From Sulfitobacter indolifex (GTDB lineage Bacteria > Pseudomonadota > Alphaproteobacteria > Rhodobacterales > Rhodobacteraceae), in the NCBI RefSeq assembly GCF_022788655.1, contig NZ_CP084951.1:186001-250000 (forward strand): a DNA stretch of 64,000 nucleotides. Reading direction: 5' to 3'. Under the pieces are notes generated by a model, which had not been told where the DNA came from, searched no databases, and worked only from the letters and a program-made list of their open reading frames with translations. Positions 27,857 through 37,121 of the stretch are shown in pieces (within the stretch, counting starts at the first letter, position 1; each line of letters starts with the position of its first letter). The position numbers and the translations under genes are program-made.

Positions 27857-28136
27857 CGCGTTGGTGGGCTTGATGGCTGCGGGTTGGTGCCCGGCTCAAA
27901 GTGCGTCCAGCGGGTGCAAGTGGTACAAGCTGTGCGGCTATATCTCTCAATGCCCCCAGCTACGGTCACGATTTGCCTACAACAGATGCCCGGCCCAGTG
28001 GCACACATGCAGCGGGCGATTTCAAAGCGACTTACGATACGGGATCGTTGCAGCTAAGGCAGGCCGTGTGGGTACCGCAAAAGCGCCATCGCCCCCAAGG
28101 GAGGGCGATACCCTTAGCGCTGCACTTCAACCGCTG
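27857..28136. other. Convergent intergenic region between petC and mtaB, no gene seen
   Basis: Together with the terminator this makes a 336-bp gap between converging genes. Several overlapping frames run through it but none has a ribosome site, a start in a sensible place or recognisable protein features. It ends directly at the mtaB stop. I see nothing else in it. Confidence 0.55.
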
Positions 28137-29390
28137 CTAGGCGGTCAACTGTGTGCCTGAAATCCCGGTGATTCTGGTCTGCACGATATCGCCTTCGACC
28201 TGCGGCACGGCAAAGGTCACTTCGGTGAACTGCGCCGTACGGCCCATATGGGGGTTCTCCATCAGCACAGCGTGCATCTGCCCAGCCTGCGCCTCCAGAT
28301 GACGCTGCACCTGCCGCTCCCCAGCCGCGCGCAGCCGGGCTGCCCGTTCCTTGATTGCCGCACCGTTCACCGCAGGCATTCGCGCGGCAGGCGTGCCGGG
28401 GCGTGCTGAATAGGGAAAGACATGCAGCCACGTCAGGTCGCATTCCTCGACGAGCTTCATCGAGTTTTCAAACATCGCCTCGGTTTCAGTCGGGAAACCG
28501 GCGATAATGTCCGCGCCAAAGGTCATGTCAGGCCGCAGAGCGCGGGCCTCTTGGGCGAAGCGGATCGCATCATCGCGCAGGTGGCGGCGCTTCATGCGCT
28601 TCAGAATCATATCGTCGCCATGCTGCAACGACAGGTGCAGATGCGGCATCAGGCGCGGTTCGGTGGCGATGGCCTGCATCAGGTTCTCGTCCACCTCAAT
28701 CGAGTCGATCGAGGAAATCCGCAAGCGCGGCAGATCGGGCACCAACCGCAGGATGCGCATGACCAGATCGCCCAGTTTCGGTGTGGCAGGCAGGTCCGCG
28801 CCCCAAGAGGTCAGGTCGACCCCGGTGAGCACCACTTCGTTAAAGCCCTTATCGACCAACCGCTTGATCTGATCCACCACAACGCCCGCAGGGACCGAGC
28901 GCGAATTGCCACGGCCATAGGGGATGATGCAGAAGGTGCAGCGATGGTCGCAGCCATTCTGGACCTGTACATAGGCGCGGCTGCGGGTGCCAAACCCGTC
29001 GATCAGATGGCCCGCGGTTTCCGTCACCGACATGATGTCGTCGACTTGCACCGTCTCAGTCTCACCAATGAAATCAGCGGCCATGCCCTGCCACGTCGCG
29101 CCCTGCATCTTCTCGGTGTTGCCGATCACGACATCAACCTCGGGCATGGCGTTGAAGGTTTCTGGCTCGGTCTGTGCCGCGCAGCCGGTGACAATCAACC
29201 GCGCCTCTGGGTGCGCCTTGCGCAGCTTGCGGATGTCTTGGCGGGCTTTGCGGACGGCTTCGGCGGTGACGGCGCAGGTGTTGACGACAACGGCGTTCTG
29301 CAACCCGGCTTGCTCGGCCAGTTCCTTCATCGCCTCGGTCTCATAGGCATTCAGACGGCAGCCCATGGTGCTGAAAACGGGGGCGCTCAT
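28137..29390 (-). CDS. mtaB: tRNA t6A37 methylthiotransferase MtaB
   Basis: Radical SAM enzyme that turns t6A37 of ANN-decoding tRNAs into ms2t6A. Starting at MSAPVFSTMGCRLNAYETEAM gives 417 residues. An N-terminal MTTase domain carries three cluster cysteines (GCRLN, VNTCAVT, VTGCAAQ). The radical SAM motif is CDHRCTFC in NGCDHRCTFCIIPYGRG, and a C-terminal TRAM-like region follows. The start overlaps the dapF stop by 4 bp. A longer frame would run through dapF and is rejected. Confidence 0.95.
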   Translation of the reverse strand: MSAPVFSTMGCRLNAYETEAMKELAEQAGLQNAVVVNTCAVTAEAVRKARQDIRKLRKAHPEARLIVTGCAAQTEPETFNAMPEVDVVIGNTEKMQGATWQGMAADFIGETETVQVDDIMSVTETAGHLIDGFGTRSRAYVQVQNGCDHRCTFCIIPYGRGNSRSVPAGVVVDQIKRLVDKGFNEVVLTGVDLTSWGADLPATPKLGDLVMRILRLVPDLPRLRISSIDSIEVDENLMQAIATEPRLMPHLHLSLQHGDDMILKRMKRRHLRDDAIRFAQEARALRPDMTFGADIIAGFPTETEAMFENSMKLVEECDLTWLHVFPYSARPGTPAARMPAVNGAAIKERAARLRAAGERQVQRHLEAQAGQMHAVLMENPHMGRTAQFTEVTFAVPQVEGDIVQTRITGISGTQLTA

Positions 29391-30220
29391 GTCAGGCTCT
29401 CCAGAAAATCTGCGGTAAAGGTGCCGGAGAAAACGTGCATTGTAGGTCCGGTCATCCAGACACCGTCGTCTCGCCAATCGATATGCAGCGTGCCGCCGTC
29501 AAGGTCGATGCGTACGGCGCGGCCTGTGAGGCCCCGGCGCGCGGCAGCAACGGCAGTTGCGCAGGACGACGAACCCGAAGCCAGCGTCACGCCCACGCCG
29601 CGTTCCCAGACCCGCATGCGGATGTGGTTGGGTCCAACGATCTGCGCGACCTGCACATTGGTGCGCTCAGGGAACAGCGGATCATGCTCGGCGCGGGGGC
29701 CGATGTCAGAGAGGTCCACAGCCTCGACATCCTTAACAAAGAAGGTGCAATGCGGGTTGCCCATGCCGGCGGCGACAGGATCGCCCTCAATCGGCAGATG
29801 CAGCGTGTCCATCTCGCGCGCCAGCGGCACTTCGTCCCATTTTAGCTGCGGGTGGCCCATATTGACCGAGGTTAGCCCGTTGCCCGCGTCCTTGGCCGCC
29901 AGATCGCCGCGCGCGGTGGTCAGGTGCAGCGAATCGCGGCCCGTCTCATCCATCAGGAATCGCGCGATGCAGCGCGTGGCGTTGCCACAGGCGGCGGAGA
30001 GCGAACCATCGGAATTGTAAAACGTCAGTTGCGCATCGCCCGCGCCCTGCGTGATGACCGCAAGCTGATCAAAACCCACACCAAATTGCCGATGGCCGAT
30101 CGCCTGCGCCATGGCGGGGCTCACGTTGATCGCCTCCGCGCGTGCATCAAGCACGACGAAGTCATTGCCTAGCCCATGCATCTTCATGAAGGGCAATCCG
30201 GGGGTCTGAGCGCTATACAT
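29387..30220 (-). CDS. dapF: Diaminopimelate epimerase
   Basis: Interconverts LL- and meso-diaminopimelate for lysine and peptidoglycan. The two catalytic cysteines are in LSAACGNATRC and LASGSSSCATAVAA. The core begins at MKMHGLGNDFVVLD; I take the ATG of MYSAQTPGLPF (277 residues), but 30229 and 30187 are also possible because no clear ribosome site is seen. Overlaps mtaB by 4 bp. Confidence 0.95.
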   Translation of the reverse strand: MYSAQTPGLPFMKMHGLGNDFVVLDARAEAINVSPAMAQAIGHRQFGVGFDQLAVITQGAGDAQLTFYNSDGSLSAACGNATRCIARFLMDETGRDSLHLTTARGDLAAKDAGNGLTSVNMGHPQLKWDEVPLAREMDTLHLPIEGDPVAAGMGNPHCTFFVKDVEAVDLSDIGPRAEHDPLFPERTNVQVAQIVGPNHIRMRVWERGVGVTLASGSSSCATAVAAARRGLTGRAVRIDLDGGTLHIDWRDDGVWMTGPTMHVFSGTFTADFLESLT

Positions 30221-30324
30221 TCGGCGCATATAACCCCGGCATCAAAACTAATCCAGCATCTCGCAATATTTTCGCGATTAAGGGCTTGACCCTGCCGCCC
30301 CAAATTTCTAGTTACCCGCCTAGT

Positions 30325-30400
30325 GGGCCGTTAGCTCAGTTGGTAGAGCAACTGACTTTTAATCAGTAGGTCGATGGTTCGAACCCATCACGGCTCACCA
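30325..30400 (+). tRNA. tRNA-Lys (TTT)
   Basis: A 76-base cloverleaf: acceptor GGGCCGT/ACGGCTC, D-arm TAGCTCAGTTGGTAGAGCA, anticodon arm ACTGA-CTTTTAA-TCAGT with anticodon TTT, T-arm GGTTCGAACCC. The 3' CCA is encoded. It lies alone between dapF and the ABC transporter, all oriented oppositely. Confidence 0.98.
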
Positions 30401-30459
30401 CTCACCCTCCCTTCTTAGTGTTGAAGATCAGGTGTTTGGTGCCGTGAAAGCGGTTTCGC

Positions 30460-31308
30460 CTATTCCTGCCCGCGCAGCCGTGCCGAACGACGCCGCAGCG
30501 CTTCGAGCACGAAAAGCATCGTCGCCGACAGCACCACCAGCAGCGTCGCCACCGCGAGAATCGTCGGGTTGATTTGTTCGCGCAGGCCCGAGAACATTTG
30601 CCGGGGAATCGTGCGTTGTTCGGGACCGGCGAGGAACAGCACCAGCACCACCTCATCGAAGGACGTCACAAAGGCGAAAAGCCCGCCCGAGATCACGCCA
30701 GGGCGAATGAGCGGTATCACCACGTCCCAGAACACTTTGAGCGGTGAGGCCCCAAGGCTGAGGCCTGCAATAAAGAGCGACCGGTCAAAGCCGCTGAGCG
30801 TGGCGGTCACGGTGATGATGACAAAAGGCACGCCAAGGGCGGCGTGGGCGATGATGAGGCCCGTGAAGGTGCCGACCAAGTTGAACTGGGTGTAGAAAAA
30901 GAACATGCCCGCCGCGATGATGATCAGCGGCACGATCATCGGCGACAGCAGCAGCGCCGTGATGACGCGTTTGTAGGGCATGAAGGGCGAGGACAGGCCA
31001 ACCGCCGCCAGTGTGCCGAGCACTGTCGCAATACTGGCCGCAGCGATGCCCACAAGGAAGCTGTTGCGGATCGCAATGCGCCATTTTTGATCGTCGACAA
31101 TCTCCTGATACCAGCGCATCGAATATGCATCTGGATCGAGCGAGAGCATCCCTTGTGTAAAGGTAAAGAACGGCTCGGCGTTGAACGACAGTGGCATGAT
31201 CACAAGGATCGGCAGCATCAGGAAGACCAGCACCAGCGCGGCCATGATACGCAGGCCGTAGTGGCCTGCTTTGTGCCAGATCGTGTAGTATGCGGGCAGT
31301 CGGGTCAT
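30460..31308 (-). CDS. Polyamine-type ABC transporter permease, PotC-like
   Basis: Second permease of a spermidine/putrescine-type importer. The 282 residues have six helices and the EAA loop LSLGASPLKVFWDVVIPLIRPGVI. It lies 3 bp after the PotB-like gene, at the end of the operon. The N-terminus MTRLPAYYTIWHKAGHYGLRI is cytoplasmic. The exact substrate is unknown; related operons in roseobacters serve polyamines or other cationic compounds. Confidence 0.9.
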   Translation of the reverse strand: MTRLPAYYTIWHKAGHYGLRIMAALVLVFLMLPILVIMPLSFNAEPFFTFTQGMLSLDPDAYSMRWYQEIVDDQKWRIAIRNSFLVGIAAASIATVLGTLAAVGLSSPFMPYKRVITALLLSPMIVPLIIIAAGMFFFYTQFNLVGTFTGLIIAHAALGVPFVIITVTATLSGFDRSLFIAGLSLGASPLKVFWDVVIPLIRPGVISGGLFAFVTSFDEVVLVLFLAGPEQRTIPRQMFSGLREQINPTILAVATLLVVLSATMLFVLEALRRRSARLRGQE

Positions 31309-31311
31309 AGT

Positions 31312-32541
31312 CTATCCCAGCTTGAGGTTGTCGGTGCCGACGAAACGGTCGAACAGCCAGTAGAGGACAAGGATCAGGATCAGCAGAAGCGAGCCCAAGG
31401 CCGCCGCCAGTTCCCAATTGTTGGACACCTGCATGTGGAAGGCGATGATGTTGGAAATCATCTGACCATCGGTGCCGCCGACCAGCGCGGGCGTGATGTA
31501 ATAGCCGACAGAGATGATGAAGACCAAAAGCGCCCCGGCCGAGAGGCCCGGCAGGCTCATCGGCAGATAGATTTTATACCACGCGCCAATCGGGTTACTG
31601 CCCATCGAGATTGCGGCACGCATGAAGCTCGCATCAATCCCGCGCATCACCGCATAGAGCGGCAGCACCATGAAGGGCAGCAGGATGTGGGTCATGGCGA
31701 GGATGGTGGAAAATTCGTTGTAGAGCAGTTCAATCGGCTCATTGATCAACCCGGCCCAGATCAGGGTGGAGTTCACCACGCCGCCCGCTTGCAGCAGAGC
31801 GATCCATGCGGTGGTACGCACCAGCAGGGAGGTCCAGAATGGCAGCAGGACAAAAACCATGAGGAAGTTCGCCATCGCCGGCGAGGCTTGCGACATATAA
31901 AAGGCCAGCGGATAGCCCAGCAGCATGGTCAGTCCGGTGATGATCAGCGCCATCTTCAGCGTCTTGCCATAGAGTTGTTTGTAGATCTGTGTATCGCGCA
32001 TGATGATCTCACCCTCGGCGTCATATTCTAGATCGACGGCGGTGAGGTAATAGCTTGAGGTATAGACTTGCCCGGCGCTGCGGATCGCGCGCCATGTGAC
32101 GGGTTTAGCCCAACGGTCATTCTCGGCCAGCAGCATCTCGGCGCCATTGGCGGCAAGTTCAGCATCATCCACGCGGCGCAACCCGCGAGCGGTAGATTTG
32201 ATCACGCTCGACATGCCCGGCAGGGCGCGGTTGATCTCGTCGGCAAATTTGCCGGAGGTACGGTTGTTGGCCATGCGCTTCATGTCGATGGCCATTTGCG
32301 TCACAACAGCCGGTTCGGGCAGGGTCTCGCCTTCCCAGTCTTCGAGCATCTCCAACGTTTCGGGCACCAGTTCGGCGACAGTGGGATTATAGACACTGCG
32401 GAACAGCATCGTGGTGATCGGGGCCACAAAGGCGAAAAGGATAAAGACCAGCAGCGGGACCACGAAAAGAAACGCCTGCGTGCGGCGGCGGCGCAATTGG
32501 CGACGGGCGTTGGCGGCGTCTTGGGTGTTCAGGCTGGGCAC
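31312..32541 (-). CDS. Polyamine-type ABC transporter permease, PotB-like, with large loop
   Basis: First permease of the importer, 409 residues from a GTG at 32541 (VPSLNTQDAANARRQLRRRR). A TTG at 32580 would add 13 residues but lies in a hairpin loop. The first helix (FLFVVPLLVFILFAFVAPITTML) is followed by about 130 hydrophilic, probably periplasmic residues before the second helix (ALIITGLTMLLGYPLAFYM); typical PotB is about 280 residues. The EAA loop reads AISMGSNPIGAWYKIYLPMSLPG. It lies 3 bp before the PotC-like gene. Confidence 0.88.
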   Translation of the reverse strand: MPSLNTQDAANARRQLRRRRTQAFLFVVPLLVFILFAFVAPITTMLFRSVYNPTVAELVPETLEMLEDWEGETLPEPAVVTQMAIDMKRMANNRTSGKFADEINRALPGMSSVIKSTARGLRRVDDAELAANGAEMLLAENDRWAKPVTWRAIRSAGQVYTSSYYLTAVDLEYDAEGEIIMRDTQIYKQLYGKTLKMALIITGLTMLLGYPLAFYMSQASPAMANFLMVFVLLPFWTSLLVRTTAWIALLQAGGVVNSTLIWAGLINEPIELLYNEFSTILAMTHILLPFMVLPLYAVMRGIDASFMRAAISMGSNPIGAWYKIYLPMSLPGLSAGALLVFIISVGYYITPALVGGTDGQMISNIIAFHMQVSNNWELAAALGSLLLILILVLYWLFDRFVGTDNLKLG

Positions 32542-32569
32542 ACTGGGTCTCGTCTTTAATGGGGGAAAT

Positions 32570-32593
32570 CCCCGCGCCAATTAAGGCGCGGGG
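32570..32593 (-). terminator. Intra-operon hairpin between the binding-protein and permease genes
   Basis: Perfect 9-bp stem CCCCGCGCC/GGCGCGGGG with a 6-base AT loop, directly after the binding-protein stop. There is no T-run. It may act as a partial terminator or as a 3' stabiliser that keeps binding-protein mRNA in excess over permease mRNA. Confidence 0.6.
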
Positions 32594-32602
32594 CAGGGAT
32601 GC

Positions 32603-33646
32603 TTATTGCAGCAGCCATTCGTTGAACTTCTCGCCAAGGCTTTCGCCATAGTCGGCCCAGAAGATACCGTCGGCCTTCACGCCCTCATCAAGGTGCGCTG
32701 TGGGCAGGTCTTGCTTGACCTCATCCGGCAGCAGCGCCTGAGCGGAGTTGCGGGTGGGGCCATAGGCCACGTCCTGCATGCCCGACAGCGGCACGGTGCC
32801 GGTGGCGAACTTGATGAACTCCATCGCGAGGTCTTTCTTCTTGGTGCCCTTCATGATCGCCCAGACATCAAGGTCATAGACATGGCTGTCCCAGACGATC
32901 TCGAACGGTGCGCCATCGTCTTTGATCGCGGCAAAGATACGACCGTTGGCGGATTGCACCATGGTGGCGCCGCCGTCGTTCAGCAGAACGGGGGCCTGAG
33001 ACCAGCTGTCATACCAAGTGATGTCGTCTTTGATGGTGTCGAGCTTGGCAAAGGCCCGTTTTTGGCCTTCTTCGGTGGCCAGCACCTCATAGATTTCTTC
33101 CTTCGGCACGCCGTCAGCCAGCAGGGCCCATTCCATGTTCACCTGCGGACGCTTGCGCAGACCACGTTTGCCGGGGAAGGCTTCGGTGTCGAAGAAATCC
33201 GCGATGGTCTTGGGGCCTTCGCCATTTTCGGTGTTCACCGCAAAGACGACGGACCACACGATGTTGCCGACGCCACATTCATTGGCCAGCGCGTCTTCGA
33301 TGAAGTCATCCGCCGCTGCGGTACCATCGTCCCCATCGGGCAGGACGGATTGGTCGATCACTTCCAGATAACCTTCGGCGCAGGCGCGCTCGAGGTCGAT
33401 CACTTCGATGTCGACCACATCCCACAGGATGTTCCCGGCTTCGACCTGCGCCTTCATCTCGGCCACGCCGCCGCCGTAGTCTTCGAACAGGACGTTGGTG
33501 CCGGATTCTTTCATGTAGGGCTCAATCATGTGCTCCATCTGCGCCGCGCCATAAGCGCCGCCGAAGGACGTCACCGTCAAATCTTCGGCCAGAACGGGGC
33601 TGGCAAGCAGCGCCGTCGTGGCCAGATACGTCAGATGTTTCTTCAT
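32603..33646 (-). CDS. Polyamine-type ABC transporter substrate-binding protein, PotD-like
   Basis: Periplasmic binding protein. A Sec signal peptide (MKKHLTYLATTALLASPVLA) precedes a two-lobe domain with LTVTSFGGAYGAAQMEHMIEP and WDVVDIEVIDLERAC; 347 residues in total. These blocks fit the PotD/PotF superfamily used for polyamines and related cations. It lies after the ATPase gene and is separated from the permeases by a hairpin. Confidence 0.9.
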   Translation of the reverse strand: MKKHLTYLATTALLASPVLAEDLTVTSFGGAYGAAQMEHMIEPYMKESGTNVLFEDYGGGVAEMKAQVEAGNILWDVVDIEVIDLERACAEGYLEVIDQSVLPDGDDGTAAADDFIEDALANECGVGNIVWSVVFAVNTENGEGPKTIADFFDTEAFPGKRGLRKRPQVNMEWALLADGVPKEEIYEVLATEEGQKRAFAKLDTIKDDITWYDSWSQAPVLLNDGGATMVQSANGRIFAAIKDDGAPFEIVWDSHVYDLDVWAIMKGTKKKDLAMEFIKFATGTVPLSGMQDVAYGPTRNSAQALLPDEVKQDLPTAHLDEGVKADGIFWADYGESLGEKFNEWLLQ

Positions 33647-33706
33647 CGGGTCTCTCCTTGTTGTGTCCAGGTCTTTTGCGGGGCCCCGGTTTGCCCTCGG
33701 TCGCCT

Positions 33707-34798
33707 TTAATTGGCAAAGGCGATGCAATCTTTCGTCAGGGACAACAGCTGCGCCGTCGCGCCGTCTTCGAATTCTGGCGCGGACAGATCGTTGAGCACT
33801 TTGACGATAATGTCGGTGCCGTCGGGCAGGCGGAAATAATAGCGGATGAAATCGCCCACATAGATGCGCGTGATGAAGGTCGCCGTCAGAGCGTTGTCAT
33901 GGGCGTGGGTTGTGGGGTGAATGAACAGCTTCTCGGGGCGGATTGAGACGCGGCAGGCGGCACCTTCGGTCAGCCCTGCGGAGGTTTGCGTGGTGATGGT
34001 GCCAGTGTCCGTCTCGACCTTGGCAAGGTCGCCTTCGATCTTGCTGACCTTGCCCTGCACGAAGTTGTTTTCCCCGATGAACTCAGCGACGAAGGCATTT
34101 ACCGGGCGCTCGTAAAGCTCCGCCGGGGGCGCACATTGCTGCACCACGCCATCATTGAAAACGGCGATCCGGTCCGACATCGACAGCGCTTCGGTCTGAT
34201 CATGCGTCACATAGATGACAGTAAAGCCGATCTGTTTGTGCAGGCGGGTGATCTCAAACTGCATCTGTTCGCGCAGGTTTTTGTCAAGTGCGCCCAAAGG
34301 TTCGTCCATCAGGATCAGCGTCGGCTGAAAGATCATCGCACGCGCCAGCGCCACACGCTGCCGCTGGCCACCCGAAAGCTGACCGGGACGGCGGTCGCCG
34401 AAGGCCGACAATTCCACTAATGCCAGATATTCCGCCACGCGCTCTTTAATATCGGCCTTAGACATTTTGCGCACGCTAAGCGGATAGGCGAGGTTTTCAG
34501 CCACCGTCATATGCGGAAACAGGGCGTAGTTCTGAAACACCATGCCGATGTTGCGCTTGTTCGGCGCGGTCTTGTTGATCGAGCGGCCGTTGATCGCGAT
34601 ATCGCCCGAGGTGACGCTCTCAAACCCTGCCAGCATCATCAAAACGGTAGTCTTGCCCGACCCGGAGGGGCCAAGAAGGGTGATAAATTCCCCCTCCTGC
34701 ACGTCCATGTCGAACCCTTTGACGACGAGGTTTTCCTGATCGTAGCTCTTCTTGACGTTATCAAAACGCAGAAAAGTCTCTGCTTTGGTGTCTTTCAT
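33707..34798 (-). CDS. Polyamine-type ABC transporter ATP-binding protein, PotA-like
   Basis: ATPase of the importer. Walker A GPSGSGKTTVL (about residue 43), signature LSGGQRQRVALARAM, Walker B LILMDEPLGALDKN, H-loop VTHDQTEAL, then a TOBE domain (about 280-355; CRVSIRPEKLFIH). It has 363 residues and is the first gene of the operon. Upstream, GATTCT (34846) and AGAATC (34876) form a spaced inverted repeat that could be a regulator site. Confidence 0.93.
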   Translation of the reverse strand: MKDTKAETFLRFDNVKKSYDQENLVVKGFDMDVQEGEFITLLGPSGSGKTTVLMMLAGFESVTSGDIAINGRSINKTAPNKRNIGMVFQNYALFPHMTVAENLAYPLSVRKMSKADIKERVAEYLALVELSAFGDRRPGQLSGGQRQRVALARAMIFQPTLILMDEPLGALDKNLREQMQFEITRLHKQIGFTVIYVTHDQTEALSMSDRIAVFNDGVVQQCAPPAELYERPVNAFVAEFIGENNFVQGKVSKIEGDLAKVETDTGTITTQTSAGLTEGAACRVSIRPEKLFIHPTTHAHDNALTATFITRIYVGDFIRYYFRLPDGTDIIVKVLNDLSAPEFEDGATAQLLSLTKDCIAFAN

Positions 34799-35051
34799 TG
34801 TGCCGCGGCTCTCCCTGTCGCTGGGGGGAGTTAAGCAGAGGCGATGATTCTAAACAATATGTTGTATCGCTTAAGAGAATCGCCACCGCATCCTTGGCGC
34901 TTATCGGGCGGGCATGTGACTGCTTTTGTGGCAGGGGGAATGGTAATTGCGCCGTCCAAACGGGAAATCTTTGAAAGAGTACCTATGTCGGTAGCTGAAT
35001 GCATAGGGGCGCACCCCTCAGATTAGAGTTGACCAGAAGGAGACAGCATCG

Positions 35052-36134
35052 ATGGGCAAACGTATCGCAATCGTAGGTGGCGGATATGTAGGCGCTGAGC
35101 TCGCCAAGACGATGGATGACATTGCCGATGTCACTTTGATCGAACAGCGCAGCCATTTCGTGCATGCGCCAGCGATGATCCGTGCTTTGGTTCAGCCCAG
35201 CCTGGTTGAGGAATCGCTGATCCCCTACGATCGTTTGCTAAAGCGTGGCCGGGTGGTCGCGGCGCGGGCAACGCAGATTGATGGGGGTGGTGTCACCCTA
35301 GATGACGGTGCGCGGATTGACGCGGATTATATCGTTGTCGCCACAGGCTCAGAATACGCGGCCCCGTTCAAACCTAAAGGCGCTGACATCGACGGGCTGC
35401 GCACAGCAAATCAAGCAGCGCGCGAAAAACTGGTATCGGCCAAAACCATCGGCATCATCGGCGCCGGCGCAGTGGGTGTCGAGCTTGCAGGCGAGATTGC
35501 CTATGCCATGCCAGACAAAAAAATCACCCTGATCACGATGGACGACAAGCTTTTTGCGGCGAAGCCTGACAGCCTTGGGGCGTCGCTTAGCAAGAAATTG
35601 AAATCCAGCGGCGTGGAGATCATTCTTGGCGAAAAGGCCGAAGGTCTTGCATCAAAAACAGAACCGCATGCGGGCAGTGTGACCCTCGGAGATGGGACGC
35701 AACGGGCGTTTGACCTGATCTTTCCCGTCCTTGGTGCGCAGCCTTGCTCTGATCTGCTGAAAAACCTGCCCGGCGCAGAGGTAACTGCCGCTGAGCGGAT
35801 CAAAACCGACGGATATATGCGCCCCTCGAGCCTGCCCAATGTCTTTGCCGCCGGGGATGTGGCCGATCCTGGCGACAACATGACCATCGTTGCGGTCAGC
35901 CGTCAGTTGCCGTGGCTGAAAAAGACGCTGACCGGGCTGATCACGGGCCGGAAGCTGACGGATATGAAGACCTATCGCCCGTGGGGCCCCGAAGCGCCGA
36001 TCCTGCTGCCCTTAGGGCCCGAGCGCGGCAATAGTTTTTTGATGCTGTTCACCGTGGGAGATTGGATCACTCAAAAAATGAAAGGCGCGCATCTTTTTGT
36101 GTCGAAGTACCAAAAGCTGCTCAATCGCCCCTGA
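35052..36134 (+). CDS. FAD-dependent NAD(P)H-quinone oxidoreductase-like protein (NDH-2/FSP1 type)
   Basis: Flavoprotein of the class that includes type II NADH dehydrogenases and AIFM2/FSP1. The 360 residues have an N-terminal FAD Rossmann motif IAIVGGGYVGAELAKTM, an NAD motif IGIIGAGAVGVELAGEI (about 135) and a third block PNVFAAGDVADPGDNMTI. The ribosome site AGAAGGAGA precedes the ATG. It stands alone between divergent and convergent genes. Electron acceptor and role are not shown by the sequence. Confidence 0.85.
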   Translation: MGKRIAIVGGGYVGAELAKTMDDIADVTLIEQRSHFVHAPAMIRALVQPSLVEESLIPYDRLLKRGRVVAARATQIDGGGVTLDDGARIDADYIVVATGSEYAAPFKPKGADIDGLRTANQAAREKLVSAKTIGIIGAGAVGVELAGEIAYAMPDKKITLITMDDKLFAAKPDSLGASLSKKLKSSGVEIILGEKAEGLASKTEPHAGSVTLGDGTQRAFDLIFPVLGAQPCSDLLKNLPGAEVTAAERIKTDGYMRPSSLPNVFAAGDVADPGDNMTIVAVSRQLPWLKKTLTGLITGRKLTDMKTYRPWGPEAPILLPLGPERGNSFLMLFTVGDWITQKMKGAHLFVSKYQKLLNRP

Positions 36135-36299
36135 CGGAAAGGGCGGTGACCCTTGCGGCTTATTGGGGGCTGCGGGCCGCACGCAGATCTTTCTGGCACC
36201 GCGAATATACCGAAGGGTAGGCCCATTATCCCTAAGCCAGCAGGCATTGGTTGGCGATTTGTGTGAAGGTTGATTGAAGTCAACTCAGGAGCACAAGCC

Positions 36300-36479
36300 A
36301 TGTCCATTCAGTTCAGCAGCACGCGAGAGGCCATCCAGAACGCCGCAAAGATCACGCCAATTACTGCCTGCGTCAGTCTGGGCAAATACGCCACCGCGCA
36401 GGGGGAGCTTATCTGGCAAAAGGGCGACATCGCCTGCGTGCGGGCCTCTTCATCGATGTTTGTCGGCAAACGCATCTGA
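36300..36479 (+). CDS. Small hypothetical protein, 59 residues
   Basis: The ATG at 36300 follows AGGAG with 8 bases between, a very good ribosome site. The protein starts MSIQFSSTREAIQNAAKITP, contains two separated cysteines (TACVSLG, DIACVRAS) and no signal peptide or membrane helix. I do not recognise it. Its 3' end faces the cytochrome c gene. Confidence rests on the ribosome site and clean frame. Confidence 0.5.
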   Translation: MSIQFSSTREAIQNAAKITPITACVSLGKYATAQGELIWQKGDIACVRASSSMFVGKRI

Positions 36480-36695
36480 AGGTTAGCGACACCCTGCCCG
36501 CACTTTGGCGACGGTGCAGCAGCCTATGAGAGCGGCGAGGACCGCTGTTCAGCAGGGTGCAATTCTACCACACGTGAAGTGGCGCGGCGGTTTCAAACGC
36601 CAAAAGATATCCATGTGTCAATGCTTGGCGCGAAAGCCAAGAATGGCCCATTCCTCGAAGCTGCATGCGCAGGCTGCGGTGTTGCCCAACGGCCT

Positions 36696-37121
36696 TCAAT
36701 GCGGTCGATTGCGGCTTGCCTGAGAGGCCTGTTCGCGGGGCGGCCAAGTCGATCTGATATAAGCGAGGATGTCCCAAATATCTTCGTCTGAGAGCGCCTC
36801 GCCAAAAGCTGGCATTCCGCTGTTGAAATCATCGATGCCGCGCGCCGCCAATGCAGCTTTGCCCCCGAGTTTGGTATATTCGAACAGCAAGGCATTATCG
36901 TGATGCCAGGTATGGCCCGTTGCATCATGCGGAGGGGCAGGCAGAACTCCGGCCTCATCGGGCGTCCGCCAGTCGGGTTGGCCTTCGAGGTCAGTGCCGT
37001 GACAAGCCGCACAGGTCTCAGCATAGAGGGCGCGCCCAGCGACGATATCGCGGCCCTCAAGTTCGTGGTCTGCGTGCGCTGTGGTTGCAGAGGCGAGGAT
37101 CAGGAAAGCCAACCTTATCAT
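36696..37121 (-). CDS. Periplasmic c-type cytochrome
   Basis: Single-heme class I cytochrome c, 141 residues from MIRLAFLILASATTAHA, a Sec signal peptide. Heme site CAACH at about residue 36; probable sixth ligand Met in FNSGMPAFGEALSDEDIWDILAYIRSTWP. The start overlaps the stop of the multicopper oxidase upstream by 4 bp, so the two are co-translated; it may exchange electrons with that oxidase. Confidence 0.9.
   Translation of the reverse strand: MIRLAFLILASATTAHADHELEGRDIVAGRALYAETCAACHGTDLEGQPDWRTPDEAGVLPAPPHDATGHTWHHDNALLFEYTKLGGKAALAARGIDDFNSGMPAFGEALSDEDIWDILAYIRSTWPPREQASQASRNRPH

Noticed and set aside
27813..28160. Overlapping frames between petC and mtaB
   Set aside because: They include the petC terminator hairpin and run into mtaB; no start signals and no protein-like composition.
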